DNA of 64,000 nucleotides from JAIPDZ01 sp034522175 (GTDB taxonomy: Bacteria > Desulfobacterota > DSM-4660 > Desulfatiglandales > Desulfatiglandaceae), in contig JAXHLQ010000001.1 in assembly GCA_034522175.1 (NCBI GenBank), forward strand, positions 3,348,001 through 3,412,000, written 5' to 3'. Position numbers and translations under genes: made by a program. Shown here piece by piece: positions 17,154 through 26,929 of the stretch (positions are counted from its first letter, which is position 1; each line of letters opens with the position of its first letter). Under the pieces are notes generated by a model. The model had not been told where the DNA came from and did no database searches. It worked only from the letters and a program-made list of their open reading frames with translations.

Positions 17154-18730
17154 ATGGAAACCTGGCGACTTCTCGATACCCCCCCCATGACAGCGGCGGA
17201 AAATATGGCCCTGGATGAAATCCTGGTGGCGCTGAAAGGAGAGGGGAAGACCCCCAATACCATCCATTTTCTCCAGTTTGACCCCCGGGCCGTGCTGGTG
17301 GGATTCCATCAATCCATTTCAGAGGAGATACGCCTCGCGTACTGCAGGGAAAACGGCATCGACATCAACCGCCGGGTCACGGGCGGGGGGCCATATTCTT
17401 TGATGAAAGCCAGTTGGGCTGGGAAGTGGTCTGCGATAAGGGGTTTTTTGATATGAAAATCCCCAACAACCGCCTTTTCAGGCTTTTGTGCGAACCGGTG
17501 GTCACGGCCCTGAAGCTTTTGGGTATCGAATCTTCCTTTAGACCCCGCAATGACATCGAGGTCGATGGCAGGAAGATCTCGGGTACGGGCGGCACGGAAT
17601 CGGGAAACGCCTTCCTGTTTCAGGGGACCATGCTCACGGACTTTGATGTGGATACCATGCTCAGGTGCTTGCGGATTCCCGTGGAAAAACTAAAGGCAAA
17701 AGAAATCGATTCGGTCAAGGAACGGGTGACGTGTCTGAAGTGGGAACTGGGAGCGGTACCGGATATGGAGACCATCAAACGGGCCATCCGTGACGGGTTT
17801 GAATCCCACCTCGGCATCCGGTTGGAACCAGGCCCCATGACGAAGCAAGAAGAGCGGCTGTTCAGAGAGAAACTGCCGGGGTTTCAATCCACACAGTGGG
17901 TTGACATGGTAAAGACCCCGACAAACCGTCAGGAGGTGGTCCAATCCGCCTACAAGAATGACGACGGCCTGGTCCGATTCACCTTTGTGGTGGATCTTCA
18001 GCATCGACGGGTCCGAAACGTCTTTATTACAGGGGACTTTCTCTCCTTTCCCACCCGGGCCCTCTATGACATGGAGGTGCAGCTGAGAGGGGCGAGATGT
18101 CAAAAAACAGAACTCCATGGGATCATTCGTCAATTTTTTGAGACCGGGCGGATTCAAGTCCCCGGGATGTCCTGTGAGGATTTTTTGAAACCCGTGGACC
18201 AGGTGTTGGAAAAGGTCTCCATTTCACAGTACGGCATCCCCTTGGAATACTGTAACCTGATTTCGGTGACCAACGGCTCTTTCGAGGACGTGCTGAAGAA
18301 GGATCCAACGGTACTGCTGTTGCCCTATTGCGCCAAAGATCTGGACTGTTCACTGCGACACATGAAAGGCTGCAGCGCCTGTGGGACCTGCTCGGTGGGG
18401 TCGGCCTGGCATCTCGGCAAAATGAAGCAGATGAAGCGGATATGCATTGTCAGCTTTGAAGACCTCATCCACGAATTGCAGCGTATGAAGGCAAGGGGGG
18501 TCACGGCATTTATCGGGTGTTGCTGTCAGCCCTTTTTCACCAAGCATGTGAACGATTTCGAAAAGGCCGGTCTTCCCGGCATCCTGCTGGATATCGATAA
18601 CACCACCTGTTATGAGTTGGATCAGGCCAAAGCGGCCTATGCCGGGAACTTCGAAAGCCAGACCCATGTCAACCTGGATTTGCTCAATATGGTGCTTCAC
18701 GTAGACGTGGGGTCGTCCCCGGCCGCGTGA
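17154..18730 (+). CDS. Lipoate-protein ligase-like protein fused to DUF116 (frameshifted in this sequence)
   Basis: About 525 residues when repaired. The first 240 resemble the LplA catalytic domain: RRVTGGG (lipoyl-AMP loop), then RNDIEVDGRKISGTGG with the ligase Lys. The next section resembles the LplB accessory domain (QSAYKNDDGLVRFTFVVD, LSFPTRALYDMEVQLRG). The last 150 residues are a DUF116-like cysteine-rich domain (LPYCAKDLDCSLRHMKGC, CSACGTCSVG, GCCCQPFF). The G6 run at 17385-17390 requires one more G to give RRVTGGGAIFFDE and join the frames. Next come a flavoprotein and two radical SAM genes, the composition of the LipS1/LipS2 lipoate assembly pathway with sLpl(AB). Lipoate attachment is the likely role; the DUF116 function is unknown. 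Confidence 0.82.
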
Positions 18731-18771
18731 GCCTTAAAAGCGCATCTCAGAGATTTTGTCACCGAACTAAC

Positions 18772-19891
18772 ATGAAGCATCGCATGGACTGTGACATACT
18801 GGTGATCGGTGCAGGACCCGCCGGGAGTTGTGCGGCCGAAGCGGCTGCAAAAAAGGGCGCCAGGGTGCTGGTGGCCGAGCGACGGAAAATCGTTGGCGTA
18901 CCGGTCCGTTGCGCGGGCTATATCCCCAGGCCCCTTTTGGGCGGACTTCCCTTTCGGGATCGGTCCTTCATCATCCAGCCGGTGAAGGCCATGCGAACCG
19001 TGCTCCCCGACGGCACCATCAAAGAGACCCGTGCGCCCGGGTTGATCATTGGACGCGAGCGGTTTGATAATTTACTTGCCCATTCTGCGCGATGTGCGGG
19101 GGCACATGTTCACACGGGTTTGCGGGCGGTGGACAAAAAGCAGGATGACATTCTACTCAAAGATGCAGAACGTGGCATGTTTTGGACACGGCCTGCGGTC
19201 ATCATCGGTGGGGACGGCCCCCATTCGACGGTGGGCCGGTGGATGGGCCAGACGCCCCCTCGCTCAATCCCCGGGATTCAGGTGCGGGTGTCATTAACCT
19301 CACCCATGGATCATACGGCGGTCTATTTTCATCCCCGAATCTTCGGTGCGTACGGGTGGGTGTTTCCGAGGGGAGATGAGGCCAATGTGGGTCTTGCATT
19401 GTCCGGGGGAGACGGCTTTCCCCGCTCATTGAAGGCCACACTCAAGTGGTTCGTGGAGAAGGTTGCAGCCGAGGGAAAGATCAAGCCCGGTAGCGGGAAA
19501 CTGATATTCGGATGGATCCCCGTGGAACCCCGTGCACAGGTTTTAAGAAACAACATGATGCTGGCGGGCGATGCGGCAGGGCACACCCATCCCATCACCG
19601 GTGCCGGCATTGCAAACGCCATGCTGGCGGGCCGCCTCGCCGGTAAGTGGGCTGTCAGGGCCCTTAGAAAAGGGGACCTCAGGGTGATGCGGGGGTATGC
19701 CGAGACCATGGAGGAAGAACTAAAGGGACACCCTTGGAAGGGGTGTGGAACGACGAAACCTGCTGGAGTCGGATTGGAACCGGTTATCCGAGATACTCCC
19801 CTGCTGCTGGCCCGGGTTCAAGGAATATTACGCAGATGATGTGTTGTGCCCGGGCGTGGAAAACGGCAGATCCCGCAGCGAAGATGGGTGA
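18772..19891 (+). CDS. Geranylgeranyl reductase-family flavoprotein, LipT-like (frameshifted in this sequence)
   Basis: About 372 residues when repaired. The Rossmann FAD motif DILVIGAGPAGSCAAEAA starts near residue 6, VRCAGYIP is the substrate-side motif, and MLAGDAAGHTHPITGAGI is the second FAD motif. This family reduces double bonds or carries flavin redox chemistry; LipT, linked to LipS1/LipS2, belongs to it. ATG 18772 is favoured over GTG 18727. A one-base G insertion at 19725-19727 diverts the C-terminus; removing it gives KDTLGRGVERRNLLESDW and ends at TGA 19889, overlapping the next start by 8 bp (ATGGGTGA). Membership of the lipoate cluster is inferred from neighbours. Confidence 0.82.
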
Positions 19892-20828
19892 TTTTGAGAA
19901 GAAATTGAAAAGGGCCGGATCCGTTTCCCGTGAGAAACTGGGAGAAGAGGTTGTCTTCTATCTGCCGGGGATGTTTTCATACAACGGTCTGAAAGGGGCC
20001 TATCCTGCCGTTTCCATCACAGGCGATCGATGCGCGCTCATGTGCGACCATTGTCAGGCCCGGATTCTGGCACCCATGCCGACCACAACGTCACCCGATG
20101 AACTGATCGAAACGTGCAGCCGGCTTGCCCAAGGCGGATGTCTTGGCGTTCTGATAAGCGGCGGGTGTGACGCCGAAGGGCGGTTGCCGTGGGAGCGATT
20201 TATCCCGGCCATCCGCACAATCAAACGGAAGACCGGGCTTTATATCTCCATCCACTCGGGGCTGGTGGATGCGGAAACGGCCCGGGCGCTAAAGGCCGCG
20301 GGGGTGGATCAGGCGTTAATGGATATCATCGGAGATGAGGCGACTTACCGGAGGGTATGCCATGTGGATTTCGGCATCGAACGGATCCTGTCAAGTCTGA
20401 GTGCCCTGACCGAGGCGCAACTGCCCGCCGTACCCCATGTGATCTGCGGGCTCAATCACGGTCGGTTGAAAGGAGAGATGAAGGCCCTGGAAATGGTTTC
20501 CGGATTCCCCATTGAGCAACTGGTGATTGTCTCGCTCATGGCCATTCGGGGAACACCTTTCGAAGGCATCACCCCCCCCGGCGCCGAGGCAGTGGCCGAC
20601 ATCATCGCCGAAGCCCGGTTCCTGATGCCCCGGGTCCGCATGAGTCTCGGGTGTGCCAGAACAAGGGGTGATGAGGCGCTCGAACTCATGGCGCTCGATG
20701 CGGGTATCAACCGCATGGCCCTCCCTTCGGACGCGGCCATCGACCGGGCCAGCGCACTGGGGTTGGATATCCGCTATCAGCGAACCTGCTGTTCGGTGGG
20801 CGCGGATTTCTCAAACACGTACTGGTAA
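19884..20828 (+). CDS. Radical SAM protein, LipS1-like lipoyl synthase component
   Basis: 314 residues starting at the ATG that overlaps the upstream stop. The radical SAM cluster motif CALMCDHC (Cys50, Cys54, Cys57; C-x3-C-x2-C) is followed by GVLISGGCDAEGRLPW and a TIM-barrel core. It resembles the uncharacterised biotin-synthase-homolog family (COG1856 type) that includes LipS1. Two such radical SAM proteins jointly insert the two sulfurs of lipoate in the LipS1/LipS2 pathway. A cysteine pair RTCCSVGADFS near the C-terminus may bind an auxiliary cluster. Confidence 0.75.
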   Translation: MGDFEKKLKRAGSVSREKLGEEVVFYLPGMFSYNGLKGAYPAVSITGDRCALMCDHCQARILAPMPTTTSPDELIETCSRLAQGGCLGVLISGGCDAEGRLPWERFIPAIRTIKRKTGLYISIHSGLVDAETARALKAAGVDQALMDIIGDEATYRRVCHVDFGIERILSSLSALTEAQLPAVPHVICGLNHGRLKGEMKALEMVSGFPIEQLVIVSLMAIRGTPFEGITPPGAEAVADIIAEARFLMPRVRMSLGCARTRGDEALELMALDAGINRMALPSDAAIDRASALGLDIRYQRTCCSVGADFSNTYW

Positions 20829-20840
20829 GGGAGGACCTTT

Positions 20841-21956
20841 ATGGGCAACGGGCCTGAGCAAACAACCGAGAGCCCCGACTATTTGAGAATGAGTCTCGCT
20901 GCGGCCATGACCCTGGGATTCAAGCGGGGACTTTTTTATCGAAACGCAAGACTTTACTGCATTAATCTTTTGCTGACCTACACGGATGGGTGTCTCGCAA
21001 GGTGTGCGTACTGCGGTCTGTCAAGCCGTCGGCCGGGTGCGTACGGCGAGAAGAGTTTTATACGGGTCACATGGCCCACCTATTCGCTGGAAGAAATCGC
21101 GGCCCGGATAAGGGAGCGACAGGACCGGATCAAACGGATCTGCATCTCCATGGTCACCCGTAAACGGGCGGTCAGGCATACCGCCCTCGTGTGTGAGCGC
21201 CTCAGATCAACTGTCGATATCCCGGTCTCGCTGCTCATTTCCCCCACCATGTTGAAACGGTCCGATCTGATCGATCTTCGTGCGGCCGGTGCGGACAAAA
21301 TCGGTGTGGCCATCGACCTGGCGACACCGGTGCTGTTCGACCGGTATCGGGGGAGCGGTGTCAACGGGCCGCACCGATGGGAACGGTACTGGGCGTGCCT
21401 CGGTGAATCGTTGGAGATATTCGGGAGGGGAAACGCCGGGTCCCATTTCATGGTGGGGATGGGGGAGACGGAACAGGAGATGGCGGCGGCCATGCAGGAG
21501 GTGCGGGACATGGAGGGATTCACGCACTTGTTTTCCTTTTTCCCGGAACCGGGTTCGGCCATGACCGACCAGTCACCACCCCCAATGGATCAATATCGCC
21601 GCATCCAGCTTGCGCGGTATCTCATCGACAACAAAATGGCGACGGCCGGTGATTTTGAATATGGACCCGACGGGAAAATCGCGCGCTTCGGCATGGGCGA
21701 AAAGGCCTTGGAGCGCGTGATCAGGACGGGAGAACCCTTTCGCACCAGCGGGTGCGAAGGCCATGACGGCGAGGTGGCGTGCAACCGGCCGTATGCCAAT
21801 TCCAGGCCGGGCCCGTATATCAGGAACTTTCCCTTTCCCCCCAGTGACGAAGATATCAAAAGGATCCGGCGCCAGATGGGACTATCATCGGCCCCCTCGC
21901 CTGCGGGTTCCGAACGCCCTTCCGAGCACCGGCGCAACCGGGTGAACGTCGCCTGA
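20841..21956 (+). CDS. Radical SAM protein, LipS2-like lipoyl synthase component
   Basis: 371 residues with cluster motif CLARCAYC (Cys51, Cys55, Cys58), a biotin-synthase-like barrel (VSLLISPTML, AGADKIGVAIDLAT) and a C-terminal segment FRTSGCEGHDG..ACNRPYANS with two Cys. It resembles the biotin-synthase-related family (COG2516 type) to which LipS2 belongs. GGGAGG sits 9 nt before the ATG. It ends 9 bp from the convergent metal transporter operon. The pairing of both radical SAM families beside an LplA-like ligase is the main evidence for the function. Confidence 0.75.
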   Translation: MGNGPEQTTESPDYLRMSLAAAMTLGFKRGLFYRNARLYCINLLLTYTDGCLARCAYCGLSSRRPGAYGEKSFIRVTWPTYSLEEIAARIRERQDRIKRICISMVTRKRAVRHTALVCERLRSTVDIPVSLLISPTMLKRSDLIDLRAAGADKIGVAIDLATPVLFDRYRGSGVNGPHRWERYWACLGESLEIFGRGNAGSHFMVGMGETEQEMAAAMQEVRDMEGFTHLFSFFPEPGSAMTDQSPPPMDQYRRIQLARYLIDNKMATAGDFEYGPDGKIARFGMGEKALERVIRTGEPFRTSGCEGHDGEVACNRPYANSRPGPYIRNFPFPPSDEDIKRIRRQMGLSSAPSPAGSERPSEHRRNRVNVA

Positions 21957-21965
21957 TATCTCTGG

Positions 21966-23745
21966 TCAGTCTTTCTTATGGGCATGATCGTCCGCGCCGT
22001 CCTCGTGTGTTGGATGATCGTTCGTGTGGTATGGCCACGTTAGATGGTCATGCGCCTTGTCGTCGCCGGGATGCCGGTGCAGGAAACGGTGGGTATGCGC
22101 ATGTTCATGTTCGTGGCGATGGGTATGGACATGGGGGTGCTCGTGTTCATACTGTAACAAGGAGATGGCGGCGGCACCCCGCTCCCGGTATACAAAGGAG
22201 AGTCCGTTGAGGTTCCCGAGCCGTTCATCCTTCGAAAAGGCATGCGTTGGCAGATCTTTGATGATCTGTCCCCTGTGCATCACCAGGGTCCGCTCGGTCA
22301 ATTCATTAATAAAGAAGATGTCGTGGCTGACAAGCAGAAGGGTCACCTGGAGATCCTTGAGAATATGAAGCAGCAGCGCTTCCCCCTTCGGGTCCAGACC
22401 CGCTGTGGGTTCGTCCAGAATGAGCAGCCTCGGTTTCATGGCGAGAACGCTGGCTAGTGCAAGGCGTTTTCTTTCGCCCCCCGAAAGGTGCAGCGGGACA
22501 CGGTCCTCGAATCCGTCCAACTGGACCACAGAGAGGGCCTGTTGAATCCGTGATCGGGTCTCGGCCCGGGAACATCCAAGCTGTCGAAGTCCGAAACCCA
22601 CTTCTTCTGCCACGCTGGAACAGAAAAGCTGATCAGCGCAGTCCTGAAAGACCATGCCCACATCTCGCCACAGCTTCCTGCGGACCGGCCGGGTCACCGG
22701 CCGGCCGTCAAAAAGAAAATCCCCCTGGCCCCGGTAAAGCCCGATCAGACATGATAGCAGCGTGGTCTTTCCCGCACCATTCTCTCCAACGATGGCAACC
22801 CGCTCCTTTTCATGGATGGCGAGATGGATATCCTTCAATGCCGGTGTGTCGTCCGGGTAGCGGTAGGCATAGTCGCGCAGGACCACCAGGGGCGCGTCCT
22901 CGGGGGGGATCATCGGTGAACGGGCAGGGCGGGGGCATTTATCCGGTGAATCGGCGTCCGATTCGAGGCCGTCTTTGGTGACAATCAGTCGAAAGGAAAA
23001 ATCGAGGCCGTGCGCACGCAAATTATCCCGTTGCGAGAACAGGTCACAGAGTGCACAGTCCCGGTGGATGCGGCCCTGATCCAGGACAATGGCCCGATCA
23101 CAAAGTTCATAGAGAAGGATCAGGTCATGACTGATGCAGATCAGTGTGCCGGGGAATGCCTTGAGAAGGTCGAGGAAGACCTGCTCCTGGCCCGGATCCA
23201 GGTTGGCCGTGGGTTCGTCCAGCAGAAGCACCTCCGGGTCCATGACCAGGAGACCGGCGAGGGCCGCACGCTTTTTCTGTCCGTAGCTGAGATGGTGCGG
23301 TGCCTTGTAGGCCACATCTTCCAGGCCTGACCTGGGCCAGTGCCTGTTTGACCGCAGGTACCGCATCCGCCTGCGAGACGCCCTGGGACCGCAGACCGAA
23401 GGCCACATCCTCCAGCACCGTATGACCGAAAAGCTGATCGTCCGGATCCTGAAAAAGCACCCCGATCTCGGGGCGGATTTGGGACAAGTAAGGATCGATT
23501 AAAGGCGCTCCCTTGTATCGGACCGTGCCCTTTTCGGGCATCAGCAGGCCTGAAAGAAGCTTGATCAGTGTGGTCTTTCCGGATCCGTTTTGTCCCACCA
23601 GCGCAATGGACTCCCCTGAAGATATATGCAAATCAATCCCGGATACGGCCTGGATTCCGTTCGGATAGGTGTAGCACAACCGCTTCATGCTAAAAAGGGG
23701 GGGCTTCTGATTGGCGCCGAAAGGGTGGTCTAATGATGAAGGCAT
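21966..23745 (-). CDS. cbiO: ECF transporter ATPase, CbiO/NikO type with two ABC domains and His-rich tail (frameshifted in this sequence)
   Basis: About 592 residues when repaired. Two ABC domains: the first with Walker A GQNGSGKTT and Walker B VLLLDEPTANLD, the second with GENGAGKTT, signature LSGGERKRLALA and LLILDEPTAGLD. In most ECF systems two separate or identical ATPases are used; here they are fused. The last 60 residues are extraordinarily His-rich (YEHEHPHVHTHRHEHEHAHT and onward), suggesting metal binding at the cytosolic face. The frame breaks at about 23327-23333: one extra base separates QALAQV from GLEDVAYK. It is the last gene of the metal transporter operon. Metal choice between Ni and Co cannot be settled here; Ni is favoured by NikK/NikL. 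Confidence 0.87.
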
Positions 23746-23757
23746 CAGGGCGGCTCC

Positions 23758-24675
23758 CTATAAAATGATGCGGTCGTAAGCGATCAGGGCTCCGCCCGCC
23801 AGTATCCAGGCCGATGCCAGAAGCATATCCCGCCCCTGGAGCCGAAATTCACCCTGCTCCGGAAAGCGTCCCGTGTAGCCGCGGGCCCGCATGGCGTCAT
23901 AAACCCGTTCGGTCCGTTCGAAGCTGCGCACAAACAGCATGCCGAGGAACCCTGCGATGGTCTGGAGCGTGTGGAGGTCCGTACGCTTGCGAAACCCCCT
24001 GGCCCGCATGCCGCCAGCCATTCGCCGGGCTTCATGGAGAAACACATGGACGTAGCGATAGCTGAGCAATACCATCTGGCCGGCCATTTCAGGAAGCCCG
24101 AGTCTGGCGAGACCGTTCAGCGTGACCGGTAACGGTGCGGTGCCGAGAAGGGGCTCCATCAGCAGGGCAATGGCCACGGCCTTTGCCGCAATGGTCACGG
24201 CCAGGAGGAGGCCCCGCACGTTGAAGCTGAGCCATTGGATTTCCCCGAAAAGAAGGACGGTATCCCCGGAATGCATGGGAACGGTAAAAGGCAGGACCAC
24301 CAGCAGCATCCCCAGAAAACCGCTCAACGCCAGTAGGCGCAACAGCACCCGGGCCACCGATACACGGGCGATTGCCATAGCAGCCAAGGAAAGGATGATG
24401 GCAAAAAGTGAGGGGGTGAGGTGCTCTAAGGATGCGACCGCAAAGCTGTAGACCAAAAGGGTCACAATCTTAGCGCGGACATCCCAGCGATGGAGCAGGG
24501 TGGCGTCCGTGTCATCACCGAGGGATGGAACGGACCAGTCCGGGTCCTCTCCCCGGGGTATCTGTTTTCGATGGGCCAGGCGTCGCAGATAGATTACTAC
24601 GGCCGCGATACATCCCAGCGGCATCAGAATCAGCAGGGGCAGCTGCCATAACGGGGTATGGATGATATCAGGCAT
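23758..24675 (-). CDS. cbiQ: ECF transporter transmembrane subunit, CbiQ/NikQ
   Basis: A 305-residue membrane protein. The coupling helices typical of EcfT carry the Ala-Arg-Gly motifs MRARGFRKR and MRARGYTG, which contact the ATPases. About six hydrophobic segments are visible (IVTLLVYSFAVASL, FLGMLLVVLPFTV, AVTIAAKAVAIALL). ATG 24675 (MPDIIHTP) overlaps the end of cbiM by 8 bp. The extra N-terminal hydrophobic helix (LPLLILMPLGCIAAVVIYL), about 35 residues before the usual CbiQ start, resembles a CbiN-like single-span segment fused to CbiQ; this is inference. Confidence 0.9.
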   Translation of the reverse strand: MPDIIHTPLWQLPLLILMPLGCIAAVVIYLRRLAHRKQIPRGEDPDWSVPSLGDDTDATLLHRWDVRAKIVTLLVYSFAVASLEHLTPSLFAIILSLAAMAIARVSVARVLLRLLALSGFLGMLLVVLPFTVPMHSGDTVLLFGEIQWLSFNVRGLLLAVTIAAKAVAIALLMEPLLGTAPLPVTLNGLARLGLPEMAGQMVLLSYRYVHVFLHEARRMAGGMRARGFRKRTDLHTLQTIAGFLGMLFVRSFERTERVYDAMRARGYTGRFPEQGEFRLQGRDMLLASAWILAGGALIAYDRIIL

Positions 24676-25297
24676 TCGTTCCCTTGGATGCCGGCATGAA
24701 GGCGGCCCGAAGCAGGTCCGGTTTGACACGAGCGAGAAAGCCGATGGTAAACGCGCTGACGGTTCCTTCGATGATGATGACCGGTATATGGGCCAGGAGG
24801 GCGATCTTGGCCACGCCCAGAAAATCCTCGCCGCCGGTGACCAGGAGCGAGGCGAGAAAGAGTGCCGCCATGGCCGTTCCCAGGGCGCCCACCAGCCCCC
24901 CCACAATCACCTGCCGCATCCGTTTCTGGCCCTTGAATCGTTGAAAGATCCAGCCGCAGATGACGGCGGGAAGCCCCATCATCAAGGTGTTGGCACCCAG
25001 GGCCGTCAGACCGCCGAACTGAAACAGGAGGCTTTGAAGCAGAAGCCCCAGGCCGATGGACAGAAAGGCGGGTGGCCCCAACAGGGCACCGGTGAGTCCT
25101 GGTATGAGGAGATGGGCGCTGGTGGGTCCGAGTGGGATGTGAATCAGTGAGGCCACAAAAAAGGCTGCGGTGACCACCGCCAGCTTGGGGAGGTCCTGGC
25201 TCCGGGTCTTTCGTGCACTCCAGGCCACGAGGGTTGCGCTGATAACATAGCCGCCGACTGTGACGTATGTGGGAAGAACACCGTCTGAGATGTGCAT
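24668..25297 (-). CDS. cbiM: Nickel/cobalt ECF substrate-specific subunit, CbiM/NikM
   Basis: 209 residues starting with the diagnostic MHISDGVL, in which the N-terminal Met-His2 region coordinates the metal in CbiM/NikM. A second conserved His (IHIPLGPTSAHLLIPG) and seven hydrophobic segments follow. This is the substrate-binding component; it determines Ni or Co specificity. Confidence 0.94.
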   Translation of the reverse strand: MHISDGVLPTYVTVGGYVISATLVAWSARKTRSQDLPKLAVVTAAFFVASLIHIPLGPTSAHLLIPGLTGALLGPPAFLSIGLGLLLQSLLFQFGGLTALGANTLMMGLPAVICGWIFQRFKGQKRMRQVIVGGLVGALGTAMAALFLASLLVTGGEDFLGVAKIALLAHIPVIIIEGTVSAFTIGFLARVKPDLLRAAFMPASKGTNA

Positions 25298-25300
25298 GAA

Positions 25301-25594
25301 TCAACCCTTCCGGCGGGCGGCGGCAAAGGCTGCAACCCCGAACAGGCCGAAGATGTAGCCCACACCCGCGAAGATGTCTTTGACCCCAGGTTCGGCGAGA
25401 TCCGCACGAAGGGCGGCGACCTCCCGCTGGATGCGCCTGAGATCCTTGGACAACCGGCTGTTTTGCGCTTTCAAGAGCGCGATGACCTCACGGGCGGTTT
25501 CATCGGATGGGGTTTCTGCCACGAGAGAGCCTGGAAGGAGCACCAGGAATAAGAACAGGAAAGCGATCATGAAACCCCTTCGGATCGACGTCAT
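25301..25594 (-). CDS. Membrane-anchored coiled-coil accessory protein of the metal transporter
   Basis: 97 residues: a signal peptide (FMIAFLFLFLVLLPGSLVAE), a short coiled coil (LKAQNSRLSKDLRRIQREVA) and a C-terminal hydrophobic anchor (FAGVGYIFGLFGVAAFAA). The GYIFGLFG end is typical of the C-terminal part of NikL/NikN-type proteins in delta-proteobacterial Ni transporters. The gene overlaps the NikL-like gene by 4 bp, so it looks like the second half of a NikL split in two. Confidence 0.7.
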   Translation of the reverse strand: MTSIRRGFMIAFLFLFLVLLPGSLVAETPSDETAREVIALLKAQNSRLSKDLRRIQREVAALRADLAEPGVKDIFAGVGYIFGLFGVAAFAAARRKG

Positions 25595-25926
25595 TTCCCA
25601 CCCTCCACTACGGCTCTTTTGAGTTTAAAGCTGTTTTTATGACCCATGGTTGCCTCGATCACTATGTTCAAATCATCAACCTTTGGGATATCGAAGTTGA
25701 AAAGCCCTTCCTTGTCGGTCACCCCCTCCAAAAGGAGCTTGTCCTTTCTGTCATAAACCAGCACCTTGCCGCCTTCAACCGGTCTGCCGTCAGGAAAATA
25801 GCTTTCGGTATAGATTTTCCCTGCTTCGACATAGGCGAAAATGTTGACCTTGTGCGCCAGTGCAGTTCCGCTGAACAGCAGTGAGACAAGAATTAGAACA
25901 AAAAGATAATTCAGGATCTTCATCAC
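25591..25926 (-). CDS. NikL-like periplasmic accessory protein
   Basis: 111 residues. A signal peptide (MKILNYLFVLILVSLLFSGT) ending in ALA is followed directly by HKVNIFAY, giving a His close to the mature N-terminus, a pattern of NikK/NikL proteins that can coordinate Ni. The remainder is a transthyretin-like beta-sandwich repeat (YFPDGRPVEGGKVLVYD, GLFNFDIPK). It probably delivers or binds metal in the periplasm for CbiM. Confidence 0.8.
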   Translation of the reverse strand: MMKILNYLFVLILVSLLFSGTALAHKVNIFAYVEAGKIYTESYFPDGRPVEGGKVLVYDRKDKLLLEGVTDKEGLFNFDIPKVDDLNIVIEATMGHKNSFKLKRAVVEGGK

Positions 25927-26013
25927 ATCCTCCAGTTACTGTATGGACAGCCTTGAAAATCGGCCTCCCACAAGGTGAGGGGCACTCATTGAAGCAACGA
26001 AAACCTGCTGCCG

Positions 26014-26828
26014 CTATTTCATGTCCCGGGTATGCACCCAGTAGACGGCGCCGATCTCCACGCCCTTTTCCTGTCCATCGTGCTTGAGTTTCCACTCGGC
26101 TTCGTTTAATGCCGAAAAGCCCCAACCAGCCAGCTTTGGGCATGGCGTAACTGAAAATACCGTTGGGGTCGGTCTTGATCACCTGGGTGACATAGGCCCC
26201 TGTCGGCGGTGTGATCATACTGATATTTCCGGGGGACTCATTGAGATATTCTACCTCCACTTCCGCAAAGGGGACCGGCTTGCCTTTGAGGAGCACCTGG
26301 CCGGTAAAGAGATTGCCGGTCCACAGCCCGTATGGCCGGGTCAACGGAACGATCTCCGTCTCCAGTCCAACCGGTTGATCCCAGCCCTGTTCCAGACCGA
26401 AAGCGTTGACACAGACTTTGGTATAATGAACGATAAACAAATCTTCCGCAGGCTCCCAGTAAGGTGCGGGTTCCACATAGAAGGTGTAGTCGTCCGGCCT
26501 CCGGATGTTGTAATCGGCAGTCCAGTAGGTGAATGGGTCGTCTTGATCCATGCTTTTTCCTTTGGCCGCCTGAAGGGTACTTAGTAGATCGGTCTTTTTG
26601 CCGTTATGCAGAACCCCGAACTGCTTCGGTTTCGCCATCTCCATATAATGCCTCTCCATGGGATGGATAAACTTGATCTGAAGATTCAAGGTCCTGGAAT
26701 CGTCCTGGGTTACGATATCATCCGATGGCGTGATGGTACCGAAATGAGCCCATGCAGAATTGACCGTCCACAGCATAACGGTTGCCAGCCATTACCAAGG
26801 ATCCAAGTGAAATCACTCTACGCATCAT
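26014..26828 (-). CDS. NikK-like periplasmic metal-binding protein, DUF4198 (frameshifted in this sequence)
   Basis: About 270 residues when repaired. The DUF4198 body has HFGTITPSDDI at the mature N-terminus (AWA-HF cleavage leaves an N-terminal His), HPMERHYMEMAKP, a central WTADYNIRRPDDYTFYVEP and a C-terminal sandwich (FSYAMPKAGW). Two one-base insertions are inferred: one in the signal peptide near 26793-26797 (otherwise MRRVISLGSLVM does not join LATVMLWTVNSAWA), and one in the CCCC run at 26120-26123, after which the reading continues ALNEAEWKLKHDG and ends at 26014. ATG 26828 has GGAGG at a good distance. NikK-type proteins support nickel uptake. Confidence 0.8.
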
Positions 26829-26929
26829 ACATACCTCCTTTTCAAATCCCAAGCACAAATCAGTAAGGGTTATGATTTACGGTTTTATTAAATGGCCGGT
26901 ATTCAAGTGCGGATTTATGAAACGGAAGA

